Assembly: GCF_000199675.1 (NCBI RefSeq)
Contig: NC_014960.1
Coordinates: 62,001-126,000, forward strand
Direction: 5' to 3'
Source of the DNA: Anaerolinea thermophila UNI-1
Lineage (GTDB): Bacteria > Chloroflexota > Anaerolineae > Anaerolineales > Anaerolineaceae
Length of the DNA stretch: 64,000 nt
Within the stretch, counting starts at the first letter, position 1, and each line of letters begins with the position of its first letter. Position numbers and translations under genes: made by a program. The notes below the pieces were generated by a model, which saw only the letters and a list, made by a program, of their open reading frames with translations, had not been told where the DNA came from and made no database searches. Shown here in pieces: positions 51,589 through 58,884 of the stretch.

Positions 51589-51883
51589 GAGGGCAATCCA
51601 GGACCTGCGCCTGCCCATCCATGATATACTTCTTTTATCTTCCCACCGGAGCCAATCCATGGGCTGGAAGGCTCTCTTTCTTCAGCGTTACATCACCCTG
51701 AGAGATTTCTGACTGGAATCATTCCGGAAAACCGTTTCTCAAGCGCTGATGCGTCAGCGCCCGCACCTGCGCGTCAACTCGATTGCCTGGAACTCGAATG
51801 AAACGGGGGGACATTCATCTGCGTGTGCCTTCCCGAATACTCCCCGCGGGAAAGTCTGTTGAGTCCAATAGAAGGAAAATCTC
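51589..51883. other. Intergenic region, no gene recognised
   Basis: An extended -10 (TGATATACT, 51623-51631) suggests a promoter for the flavodoxin gene, with a ~245-nt leader. A short frame from 51659 ends at TGA after 17 codons, and its continuation resembles nothing. No riboswitch was recognised. Confidence 0.4.
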
Positions 51884-52222
51884 ATGCCTGAAAAAATTTT
51901 GATTGCTTATGCCACCAAATACGGTTCCACCGCCGGGATTGCCACAACCCTTGGCGAAGCGCTCGGCGCGCGCGGCTTGCAGGTGGATGTGCGTCCTGTG
52001 CGCGAGGTGCGCACGCTGGAAGGCTACGATGCCGTGATTCTGGGAAGCCCTGTCTATATGGGCAACTGGCTTTCCGAAGCCGTAACCTTTGTGCGCACGC
52101 ATCAAGCCGAACTCAGCCGTTTGCCGGTGGCGCTTTTCACCGTGCACATGCTCAACCAGGGCGAGGACGAAACCAGCCGCGCTGCCCGTCAGGGCTACAC
52201 CGCCCCCGTACGGACGCTGTAA
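51884..52222 (+). pseudogene. Flavodoxin-domain gene, 5' part, interrupted by an IS
   Basis: Residues 1-110 of a flavodoxin/HemG-like protein: ILIAYATKYGSTAGIATTLG holds the FMN phosphate loop and DAVILGSPVYMGNW the ring-binding loop. AAGGAAA precedes the ATG. After codon 110 (52213) the frame enters the IS and stops at TAA (52220-52222). Joining base 52213 to 53422 restores one continuous 169-residue frame. The truncated product lacks the last third and is probably non-functional. Confidence 0.88.
52204..52213. repeat. Target-site duplication, left copy
   Basis: CCCCGTACGG, identical to 53412-53421 on the other side of the IS. The true duplication could be 8-10 bp, because end bases can belong to either part. 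Confidence 0.85.
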
Positions 52223-53411
52223 CAAACTTGGTGGAGAAAGGGAAAAAAAGGAAGGGATCCTGTAAGATATTGATATCACAACTCCAGGAGCCCTTCCATG
52301 AAGATTATACTCCAACTGCCACAGGTAAAACGAAAAAAGCCTGCTCGTCCGAAGCGCTGTCCATATTGTCAGGGGGAGACATTCCAGCGATGGGGAGTGG
52401 AGAAAAGGCGCATCGAGGATGTCAAAGTTCGTCATGTCGAGGTGGTGAGGTATCGATGCACACGGTGCAGGCGCACCTTTCGGGACTATCCGGAGGGGGT
52501 AGGCAATGGACGGCACAGTGAACGGTTGAAGAAATTGAGTGTGATCCTGTGGTCACTGGGATTGAGTTATCGCAGGGTAGCCGGGGTGTTGAGGATCTTT
52601 GGGCTGAGGCTCAGTCATATGAGCGGGTGGCGGCATGTACAGGCAGAGGGGGAAAAGTTGATGGGGGAATTGAAATGGAAAAGCGTGCGGGTGGTGGGGG
52701 TAGATGGAGCCTGGGTGGGAGGCAAAGGAGTGATGGTGGCGGTGGATCTGGGAGATGGTAGTCTGCTGGAGGTTGCCGAGGTAGACGAGAAAGACAGCCG
52801 GGCTCTGTTCACCTGGCTGAAACGGTTGAAAGAGATGCATGACATCGGCGCCATCGTGAGCGATGATCTGGCGATCTACAAGCAACTGACCGATGAACTG
52901 GAGATAGGGCATCAGGTCTGTCAGTTTCATGTGCGGCGCTGGGTAAAGCATGCTTTGAAGGGGTTACAGGCTGAGTTGGATCCAGCCTGGCAGGGGGTGC
53001 TTGAAAAGGTCGAGGAAATCCTGCGCGACCTGCCATTGCATGGAGACCGCCTCTTACACCGCCTGTGGAAATCCCTGCCGGGCAGGAGTACACCACCGGA
53101 AGGAAAACGCACGCCCCTGGAAAAACTCCGCGACCTGATCCTGCGCTTATCGCGTGATTGGCAACGCTATGTGGCTTTCTATGCTGATGTGGGTATTCCC
53201 TGGACCAATAATCGCACGGAACAGATGATTGGCAGGCTCAAGAGCCGCGCCCAGCAAGCCAGGCGATATAAAACCACCGCCGGGTTGCTCCGCGGAAGCA
53301 CAGTTGCCTGTCAGTTCTGGGCATGAGCCCTCCCGTAATTCCCTCCTCTCCCCCCGTCTTCTCTCTTCCTTCCTTTTTTCGAAAATTCGCCCACCAATTT
53401 TGTTACAGTCT
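52214..53411 (+). mobile_element. Insertion sequence, ~1198 bp, inside a flavodoxin gene
   Basis: The ends form imperfect inverted repeats: left ACGCTGTAACAAACTTGG, right (complement) AGACTGTAACAAAATTGG, then GTGG on both sides; about 18 of 21 match. It is flanked by the 10-bp duplication CCCCGTACGG and carries one transposase gene. Length, ~20-bp ends and an 8-10 bp duplication suit several DDE families (ISL3, IS256 or IS1595-like). I could not settle the family. The intact ends, intact transposase and perfect duplication indicate a recent, possibly active insertion. Confidence 0.9.
52298..53326 (+). CDS. DDE-type transposase
   Basis: 342 residues. The N-terminal zinc ribbon CPYC...CTRC (residues ~22-55) and a helix-turn-helix region (SLGLSYRRVAGVLRIFGL) bind the IS ends. 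Likely catalytic acids: Asp in VVGVDGAWVG, Asp in AIVSDDLAIYKQ, and Glu in TNNRTEQMIGRLKSRAQQ, which is typical of MULE/IS256-like transposases. AGGAG precedes the ATG. Full length with no internal stop, so it is probably functional. Confidence 0.88.
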   Translation: MKIILQLPQVKRKKPARPKRCPYCQGETFQRWGVEKRRIEDVKVRHVEVVRYRCTRCRRTFRDYPEGVGNGRHSERLKKLSVILWSLGLSYRRVAGVLRIFGLRLSHMSGWRHVQAEGEKLMGELKWKSVRVVGVDGAWVGGKGVMVAVDLGDGSLLEVAEVDEKDSRALFTWLKRLKEMHDIGAIVSDDLAIYKQLTDELEIGHQVCQFHVRRWVKHALKGLQAELDPAWQGVLEKVEEILRDLPLHGDRLLHRLWKSLPGRSTPPEGKRTPLEKLRDLILRLSRDWQRYVAFYADVGIPWTNNRTEQMIGRLKSRAQQARRYKTTAGLLRGSTVACQFWA

Positions 53412-53421
53412 CCCCGTACGG
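53412..53421. repeat. Target-site duplication, right copy
   Basis: CCCCGTACGG, matching 52204-52213; it immediately follows the right inverted repeat. Confidence 0.85.
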
Positions 53422-53601
53422 GCGTTATTGCCCGGCGCGCAGGAAATGTTCTTTGCCGGGAAAATTGACTATTACACCCTCTCGTTTTTTGACCGTCTGA
53501 TTACCCGCCTGGTTGCCAAACAATCCGGTCAATCCAAGCCGGTGAACGATTTGCGCGACTGGGAGAAAATCCGCCGCTGGGCGGAAGAAGTCTTTGCCTG
53601 A
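53422..53601 (+). pseudogene. Flavodoxin-domain gene, 3' part
   Basis: Codons 111-169 of the interrupted flavodoxin: FFAGKIDYYTLSFFDRLITR and DLRDWEKIRRWAEEVFA. The phrase F-G-K-I-D-Y and the RDWExIRxWA end are characteristic of HemG-like/flavodoxin proteins. There is no start codon of its own with a ribosome-binding site. It lies 12 bp from the convergent coiled-coil gene. Confidence 0.85.
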
Positions 53602-53613
53602 GGCGGGTAACCC

Positions 53614-54555
53614 TCACACGGGCGAGCGGAGAATCTCTTGGCGGCGCTGGCGCAGGTGCTCTTCTTCCTGTTCCAGTTGCCGGTAGCGTTGATTGAGGTG
53701 GTTCAGCGCGGCAATGAGGGCATCGTGCTGATCGCGGGTGTGCTTCAGCGCGGTGGAGATTTTGCTCTGCACCCACCAGTCCACCAGCAAACCGTCGGCA
53801 ATCACGTCAAAGAACAGTTCGAATCCGCCCATCTCCAAAGCGGGTTCCCGGCTCACCTGCACATCGCGCAGTTCGCGGGCAAAATGGTTGAGGGCGGCTT
53901 GTGCCTGTTCCAGCGCGGCACGGGCATCGTTGAGGCGCGAGTGCTTGAAGGCGCTGATCAGCGCGCCGCCGCCCAGCATGTCCCACACGCCCATCCCGCT
54001 GGCGCTTTCCAGCGCGGCAATGGCTTCCTTTAACCTGTCCAGAGCGTTCAACCCGATTTGCAGGGCTTCGCCCACCTCGCGCTTTTCGGCGCGCAAGTCG
54101 CTCTGACGCCGGTAGAGGGCTTGCAGTTCCCCGCCCAGAGGATGCTGGCTGGACATGAGCGCCTGTTCCTTCTGACGCAGCAGGTTCTCGAGCCTTTCTT
54201 CCATGCCCGCCAGCGACTTCAATTGCGCATCCAGTCCCAGCAAACGGGCTTCGGTTTCTTCAACCGCCCGCTGAGCCTTTTTGATCTGTCCCTCCAGAGA
54301 CTGAAGTTCCTGGCGCGCGCTGGTGATTTGCTCATCGCGGTCTCCCAGCAGGCTGTGCCAGCCGGCCTGCAACGAGGTGCCCTCCAGCGCCTGCAGGCGT
54401 GCTCGGATCTGGCGGGTGCGTGTCTCGAGGTCATCCACTTCGCGGCGCAGACGCTGAAGCGTGTTCTCCAGGGTTTGTTTTTCTTTTATCAGAGCCGTTT
54501 TGCGCCGCAGGGTTTCTGCTGTCTCCAGCAATTGCCGGTTGAGGTCTGCCAGCAT
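53614..54555 (-). CDS. Predicted coiled-coil protein of unknown function
   Basis: 313 residues, mostly heptad-rich helix (residues 1-185: LETAETLRRKTALIKEKQTL and LRREVDDLETRTRQIRARLQ). A short Gly-rich globular insert (GMGVWDMLGGGALISAFKH, ~190-208) and another (GGFELFFDVIADGLLVDWWVQ, ~248-268) precede a final coiled coil. There is no signal peptide or membrane helix. The Gly insert with AFKHSRLNDARAAL resembles small structural proteins seen beside kinases, but I do not recognise a family. AGGTGGAG precedes the ATG. Confidence 0.6.
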   Translation of the reverse strand: MLADLNRQLLETAETLRRKTALIKEKQTLENTLQRLRREVDDLETRTRQIRARLQALEGTSLQAGWHSLLGDRDEQITSARQELQSLEGQIKKAQRAVEETEARLLGLDAQLKSLAGMEERLENLLRQKEQALMSSQHPLGGELQALYRRQSDLRAEKREVGEALQIGLNALDRLKEAIAALESASGMGVWDMLGGGALISAFKHSRLNDARAALEQAQAALNHFARELRDVQVSREPALEMGGFELFFDVIADGLLVDWWVQSKISTALKHTRDQHDALIAALNHLNQRYRQLEQEEEHLRQRRQEILRSPV

Positions 54556-54743
54556 GCTCCACCTGTCCTTTCGCCTTTAAGATAACACAATCCAGGCTTG
54601 AAGGTGGCTCTCTTGACCCTTTTTTGACGCCTTAAGGCAACCCCTGTGTCTCACCCGTATACTTGCGGGGATGCTGTGCGATTGTGACAATGCCCGGGCG
54701 GACGCTCAGCCTGCCGGAGCCAGCGGCGGACGCGCGGAATGCC

Positions 54744-55853
54744 CTACACCGCCAGTTCGCCTTCCATGACAAAGTGGGTCAGTTCCTCCACCGAGAGACC
54801 GCGCAAGCCCAGGTTCTCCACCGTCCTGCCGCGCCGCCAGTAATCGGTGTTGTGGACGATGCACGCCAGGCGGATGATGCTGTCCATGCCGCGCACCGAG
54901 ACGCCGTACTGCATGCCCAGCGAGGCAATCGGCACCAGGCTCATGGGCACGTCCTCGAAAATGTAGCGGTGGTTGAGCGTGGTGGGCGCTTTGATGCCGT
55001 AATATCCCGGCTGGTTGTGGATGGCTTCGCGCAGGTCACTGCCCACGGCGTCGTACGCCATCTTCAGCCACTCCAGCGCACTGCGCGCGCGGATGCCCAG
55101 CGCCGCCGCCACGGTGATGCGCTCGCGGTCGAGGGCTTCCAGCACCCGCGCCACCGAGGGGGTCACCCCGTCAATGTAAAACTGGTAGTCGCCGTGGGTG
55201 GCTTCAATCCACCCGGCGTTGAGCAGGGTCAGGGCGGGGTGGAAGATGGCTCCCATGTTGTTCAAACCGGTCTGCAGGACGTTGCCGCCGTCAATGAACT
55301 GCGGATAGACCACATGAATCAAATCCAGCACCTCGTGGGTGCGCTTGGCGGGCAGTGCCGCCAGCGGCACGGCTTCCTTGATGCGGAAGATGCGCGCCTG
55401 CGCCGGGCCATCGGAGCGCGAGGCGTAGATGAAGGTCTCGGCTTCGGCAACGGTCACATCGGCTTGACAGCCCGAACGCCGCAGTACCATGACGAACTCA
55501 ATGGCTCCACAGGTGCGCCCCGGATGCAGAACGACCACCTGCCCGTCCTTCAGGTGCGGCGCCGCCGCGCGGGCAATATCGGCGTGCGCCGAGGACGGCA
55601 CCACCACCATGATGAGTTGCGCATCCGCCAGGGCTTCCCCCATATCGGAAGTGGCGCATTCCAGTTTGCCAAATCCGCGCGGACCGTATTCCTGGCTCTC
55701 CAGGTCAATGCCCCCCCTCTGCTGAATGGCAAAGATGTGATCTGCCGTGCGGTTGAAGAGTTTGACGCGGTGCCCCATCAGGGCTAAATGCGCCGCCATG
55801 GCTTTGCCGCCATGTCCGGCGCCAATTACGGTAATCGAAAGCGTTTGGGTCAT
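54744..55853 (-). CDS. NAD/NADP octopine/nopaline dehydrogenase family protein
   Basis: 369 residues from the ATG at 55853 (GGGAGG upstream). An N-terminal Rossmann fold (ITVIGAGHGGKAMAAHLALMG) and the C-terminal opine-dehydrogenase domain (NNMGAIFHPALTLLNAGWIE with the His-Pro motif and DYQFYIDGVTPSVARVLEALD) are clear. Family members reductively couple an amino acid with a keto acid, or run the reverse. The gene lies 65 bp after a cobalamin-domain protein gene on the same strand, presumably in one operon. The substrate is unknown. Confidence 0.85.
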   Translation of the reverse strand: MTQTLSITVIGAGHGGKAMAAHLALMGHRVKLFNRTADHIFAIQQRGGIDLESQEYGPRGFGKLECATSDMGEALADAQLIMVVVPSSAHADIARAAAPHLKDGQVVVLHPGRTCGAIEFVMVLRRSGCQADVTVAEAETFIYASRSDGPAQARIFRIKEAVPLAALPAKRTHEVLDLIHVVYPQFIDGGNVLQTGLNNMGAIFHPALTLLNAGWIEATHGDYQFYIDGVTPSVARVLEALDRERITVAAALGIRARSALEWLKMAYDAVGSDLREAIHNQPGYYGIKAPTTLNHRYIFEDVPMSLVPIASLGMQYGVSVRGMDSIIRLACIVHNTDYWRRGRTVENLGLRGLSVEELTHFVMEGELAV

Positions 55854-55918
55854 GTGTGCCTCCCTGAAAGAAACCGGAAAAACCAAAGGGCAAGAGTACC
55901 TTGCCCGAAATACCCGTT

Positions 55919-57559
55919 TTATTCGCGGACGGCGGAAAGGGCTTGTTCCACCCGCTCGCGCTCGCTGAGGGGCTTGCCCTCGGCATCCACCGCCAGGCAT
56001 TTGCCCTCGATGATGCGGGTGTTGACCCTGCCGGGGGCAAAGCGGTTGTTGCGCAGGTGCGGTGCATCCAGCACCCCCGCGGCGACGGCTTTTGCAAGGG
56101 TGGGCGCATGCACCAGCGGATCGGGCACGCCTGCCGGCGCCAGTGCGCGGATGGCGTCCAGCGTCACCTCCAGGTCTGCCAGCAGTTCTTCCTTGCGGGC
56201 TTGCACGCGCGGGTCGGCGGTCATGTCGGGCGCGCCGGCAACGGCGTTTTCAATGGCTTTGCGGGCGATGCGGCTGGCTTCGATAACATCCTCGGCGGTG
56301 GCGGCATGGTGGGCTTCGGTATGCCCGACAATGTGGACGATGTGCGGCTTGACCGCCATCTGCAGGTAGATGCTTGCTGCCAGGTGTCCGCGCGCCGCCG
56401 CCGGCTCCAGCGGGTAACTGAGCAAACCGGTGCGCGTCTGCCGCCAGATGCGGAAGTCCTCGCTGGCAAGCGCCTCGATGGCTTCCAGCACCGCCAGCAT
56501 GCGCGCCAGGTCCATGGCGTCAGAAAGTCCCGGCGGGCTGTTGAACATCAGTTGGGCGATGTAGTCATGCACGCCAAAGGCGCGGGCGTTGTACGCCGAG
56601 AGGTAAGCCGAGGCTACGAACACCGTATCGGGGGCATCGCGCATGCCCCAGTGGTGCGGTTCGTTGAGTTCTACGGGGATGTTGCGCGCGCCGTACCACG
56701 CCATCACTTCCTGATGCTCCACGATGGAGCCTTCCAGGTCCCAGGGACCGCGCCCGTCCATCTGATTGAACCAGAAGAGCGGGATGGCGCACCAGGCGTT
56801 GTGGATGGTCTCCATGTACATCTCCGCCAGGCGGATGAAGTCGTCGGTGCCGGAGTAGGTGCGCAGAAGGGGATAATTGCCGCGGCGGCTTGCCTGATAG
56901 AGCGCGCGGTAATCGTCGGGGGTGCGCACCGGCACGCCGCCCGCGCCGCGGCGGCGGGGGTCCTGCTTTTCGGGCTTGAAGAAGTTTTCCTGCGCGTCCT
57001 GATCCACCCCCAAACTGATGACATCCAGCGCGCTGGCTTCGGCAATCTGCTCGATGCCGCGCAGGGTGTCTTCCATGGTGGGCAAGCCAAAGTGGTGGCG
57101 CAGAATGGGGTAGGGCGCTTTCCAGCGGATGCGCTCCACGGTGGTCTGCGGCGGGATGGGCTGATTGGACGGGTCGCCGCCTTCGCCGCGCAGGTAGGTC
57201 AGCACGGCATCGGGGGTTTCACTGCCGTCAAAGATGCGCTCAAAGAAGCCCAGTTTGCGGGCGCGCTCGGCAACCGGCGGAGTGCCGGCAAAGGCAAAGC
57301 GCACCCCGGCGGCGTGCAGGTCGTCGGCGGCTTCGGCAAACTGCGCCAGCAACATCTCGCCCGTTTCGGGTGTCAGGCGGTACGAGACGCCCACCAGATC
57401 GGCACGTTCTTTGCGGGCAGTTTCGATGACTTTTTCAACCGGCACGGCGGGACCGAGAAAGACGGTGCGCCAGCCTGCCAGTTCTGCCAGGCGGAGAAAA
57501 TTCATCACTCCGGCGACATGGACACATTCGCCCAGTGCGGCGGCTACAACGGTTTTCAT
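55919..57559 (-). CDS. Cobalamin-binding-domain protein, mutase-like
   Basis: 546 residues. The N-terminal ~110 residues form a B12-binding Rossmann domain: GECVHVAGVMNFLRLAELAG places His14 at the cobalt-ligating His of DxHxxG, though the Asp is Cys. VFLGPAVPVEKVI and LVGVSYRLTPETGE follow. The remainder (SLGVDQDAQENFFKPE, TYSGTDDFIRLAEMYMETI, VELNEPHHWGMRDAPD) looks like a catalytic barrel, reminiscent of carbon-skeleton mutases, but I cannot match a known substrate class. GAGGAGG precedes the ATG. It pairs with the downstream opine-dehydrogenase gene. Confidence 0.7.
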   Translation of the reverse strand: MKTVVAAALGECVHVAGVMNFLRLAELAGWRTVFLGPAVPVEKVIETARKERADLVGVSYRLTPETGEMLLAQFAEAADDLHAAGVRFAFAGTPPVAERARKLGFFERIFDGSETPDAVLTYLRGEGGDPSNQPIPPQTTVERIRWKAPYPILRHHFGLPTMEDTLRGIEQIAEASALDVISLGVDQDAQENFFKPEKQDPRRRGAGGVPVRTPDDYRALYQASRRGNYPLLRTYSGTDDFIRLAEMYMETIHNAWCAIPLFWFNQMDGRGPWDLEGSIVEHQEVMAWYGARNIPVELNEPHHWGMRDAPDTVFVASAYLSAYNARAFGVHDYIAQLMFNSPPGLSDAMDLARMLAVLEAIEALASEDFRIWRQTRTGLLSYPLEPAAARGHLAASIYLQMAVKPHIVHIVGHTEAHHAATAEDVIEASRIARKAIENAVAGAPDMTADPRVQARKEELLADLEVTLDAIRALAPAGVPDPLVHAPTLAKAVAAGVLDAPHLRNNRFAPGRVNTRIIEGKCLAVDAEGKPLSERERVEQALSAVRE

Positions 57560-57917
57560 AAGTTACCTCCTCTTCGCTCAATCTGGCTGATTTGGCTCAA
57601 GGGGTTCAGCCAGTTTGGGTGGGTGCTGGAACGGTGCAAAGGATGGGAAAACGACTCTCGTTCCAAAAAACGGCAGGTTTATAGGCAGGACTGCGCTGGC
57701 GGATCGGGTATCCAGCGCCAGCGGCACTGCCGGTGAGGGCGCGGAACCGTGCGCGGTAGGGTGTGCCAGAGAATGTGAAGCATGGGTTTCACTTTCCTGA
57801 AAAAACCTGCCTGAATGGAGTGGCGGCTGACCGCTGAAAAAATGGATGCTTGAACCCAGCGGTATTTGAAAGAAACGCCTCTGGATTCCTGTACCTGTAT
57901 TGTACTCGATTTTTGGG
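57560..57917. other. Leader/intergenic region upstream of the B12-protein gene, no gene
   Basis: I looked for a cobalamin riboswitch on the minus strand. GCCGCCACTCC and CAGTCCTGCC are loosely similar to parts of it, but the B12 box and its order are missing. TACAAT on the minus strand near 57900 may be a -10. Several short inverted repeats occur (for example CTGGCGCTGGAT with its partner ATCCGCCAG). Nothing else is supported. Confidence 0.4.
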
Positions 57918-58538
57918 CTAATTCGTGCCGTCAAACTCGGAAGCGGTGGCTTGCCCGGGCTGATTAATCCCCTCGCGGCGCAGGACTTTCCACACCGTGA
58001 GGATGAGGATTTTCACATCCAGCCAGAACGACCAGTGATCCACGTACCACACGTCCAGGCGGAACTTGTCCTGCCAGGAAAGCGCGTTGCGCCCGTTGAT
58101 TTGCGCCCAGCCGGTGATGCCCGGCAGGACCTCGTGGCGGCGCATCTGCTCCGGCGTGTACAGCGGCAGGTACTTGACCAGCAGGGGGCGCGGTCCCACC
58201 AGGCTCATCTCGCCCTTCAGGACGTTGAACAGTTCGGGCAGTTCGTCCAGACTGGTAGCGCGCAGGAAGCGCCCGAGCGGCGTCAGGCGCTGATCGTCGG
58301 GCAGGGGCGTGCCGTCGGGCGCCAGAGCGTCGCGCATGGTGCGGAACTTGTAGAGGGTGAAGACACGCCCGCGGTAGCCCGGGCGCGGCTGGCGGAACAG
58401 CACCGGCTTGCCCAAGCCCAGGCGCACCGCCAGCGCGGTGAACAGCAGTACCGGCGAGAGCAAGACCAGCGCCAGCACTGCCAGCGTCAGGTCAAAGAGC
58501 CGTTTGGAAAGAGGCACTCCCTGCGGGAAAAGGGGCAT
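57918..58538 (-). CDS. Bacterial sugar transferase (undecaprenyl-phosphate sugar phosphotransferase)
   Basis: 206 residues. One N-terminal membrane hairpin (LFDLTLAVLALVLLSPVLLF) and the catalytic domain of WbaP/PglC-type enzymes: FRQPRPGYRGRVFTLYKFRTM, SLDELPELFNVLKGEMSLVG with the catalytic Asp-Glu pair, and PGITGWAQINGRN. It moves a sugar-1-phosphate from UDP-sugar to undecaprenyl phosphate, starting surface polysaccharide or glycan assembly. This is the short form without the five-helix N-terminal part. It is divergent from the SelW-like gene. Confidence 0.92.
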   Translation of the reverse strand: MPLFPQGVPLSKRLFDLTLAVLALVLLSPVLLFTALAVRLGLGKPVLFRQPRPGYRGRVFTLYKFRTMRDALAPDGTPLPDDQRLTPLGRFLRATSLDELPELFNVLKGEMSLVGPRPLLVKYLPLYTPEQMRRHEVLPGITGWAQINGRNALSWQDKFRLDVWYVDHWSFWLDVKILILTVWKVLRREGINQPGQATASEFDGTN

Positions 58539-58590
58539 GATGGCAAGAATCCTTTAGATGAAGCCAGCGGCAGATTCCGCTCTGTTCTAT

Positions 58591-58598
58591 ATTATAAT
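58591..58598. promoter_or_regulatory. Overlapping divergent -10 boxes (sugar transferase / SelW-like gene)
   Basis: The palindrome ATATTATAATAT contains TATAAT on both strands: plus 58593-58598 for the SelW-like gene (start ~58605, 25-nt leader with GAGGT) and minus 58596-58591 for the sugar transferase. No good -35 on either side. Confidence 0.55.
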
Positions 58599-58629
58599 AT
58601 CCCCGACATCTGAACTTCGAGGTTTCGCC

Positions 58630-58884
58630 ATGTTGTTAACCATCACCATTACCTACTGCGCAGTTTGACACTACACCGAGCGCGCCGTCAGTCTGGCGGC
58701 TGAATTGCTGAAGAAGTACGAACCGGAAATCGAACGGCTGACGCTCATCCCCTCGGACGGGGGACGTTTTGAAGTCGAAGTCAACGGCAGGCTGGTTTAC
58801 TCCAAGTTGAAGACCGGTCGCCATGCCGAACCCGGCGAGGTGGCGGAGCAAATTCAAACCATCCTGGAGAAAGGACAGGTATGA
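58630..58884 (+). CDS. SelW-like (Rdx family) selenoprotein, CxxU motif
   Basis: 84 residues if TGA at 58666-58668 (codon 13) is read as selenocysteine. It starts MLLTITITYCAV, then Sec, then HYTERAVSLAAELLKKYEP, giving a C-A-V-U redox motif directly after the first beta-strand. The rest (LIPSDGGRFEVEVNGRLVYS, KTGRHAEPGEVAEQIQ) is the full Rdx/SelW thioredoxin-like fold, so the UGA is not a decay mutation. A bSECIS-like hairpin follows the UGA. GAGGT lies 6 nt before the ATG. The real stop (58882-58884) overlaps the trpS ATG by four bases, so TrpRS translation may depend on readthrough here. Standard gene callers will miss it. Confidence 0.9.
58666..58701 (+). promoter_or_regulatory. bSECIS-like hairpin of the SelW-like gene
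   Basis: Stem AGC-(G bulge)-CGCC (58679-58686), loop GUCAGUCU (58687-58694), GGCG-GCU (58695-58701): seven pairs. The loop starts 18 nt after UGA and its first base is G followed by U. This meets the general rule for bacterial SECIS elements (16-37 nt, G in the first two loop positions). Confidence 0.7.

Noticed and set aside
51659..51850. Possible third UGA-containing gene (MGWKALFLQRYITLRDF then TGA)
   Set aside because: The continuation after TGA has no family resemblance, contains a second stop soon and no redox motif places the UGA.
54556..54743. Promoter or small RNA on the plus strand (TTGACG ... TATACT)
   Set aside because: The spacing is 28 bp, far from 17, and nothing recognisable follows.
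57560..57917. Cobalamin riboswitch upstream of the B12-domain gene
   Set aside because: GCCGCCACT and CCTGCC-like pieces exist, but the B12 box consensus and the order of conserved blocks are missing on both strands.
58666..58668. Nonsense mutation or sequencing error in the SelW-like gene
   Set aside because: The UGA sits exactly at the redox position, a fitting hairpin follows, the rest of the frame is undamaged, and a second gene in the window has the same arrangement. Error cannot be excluded without reads.
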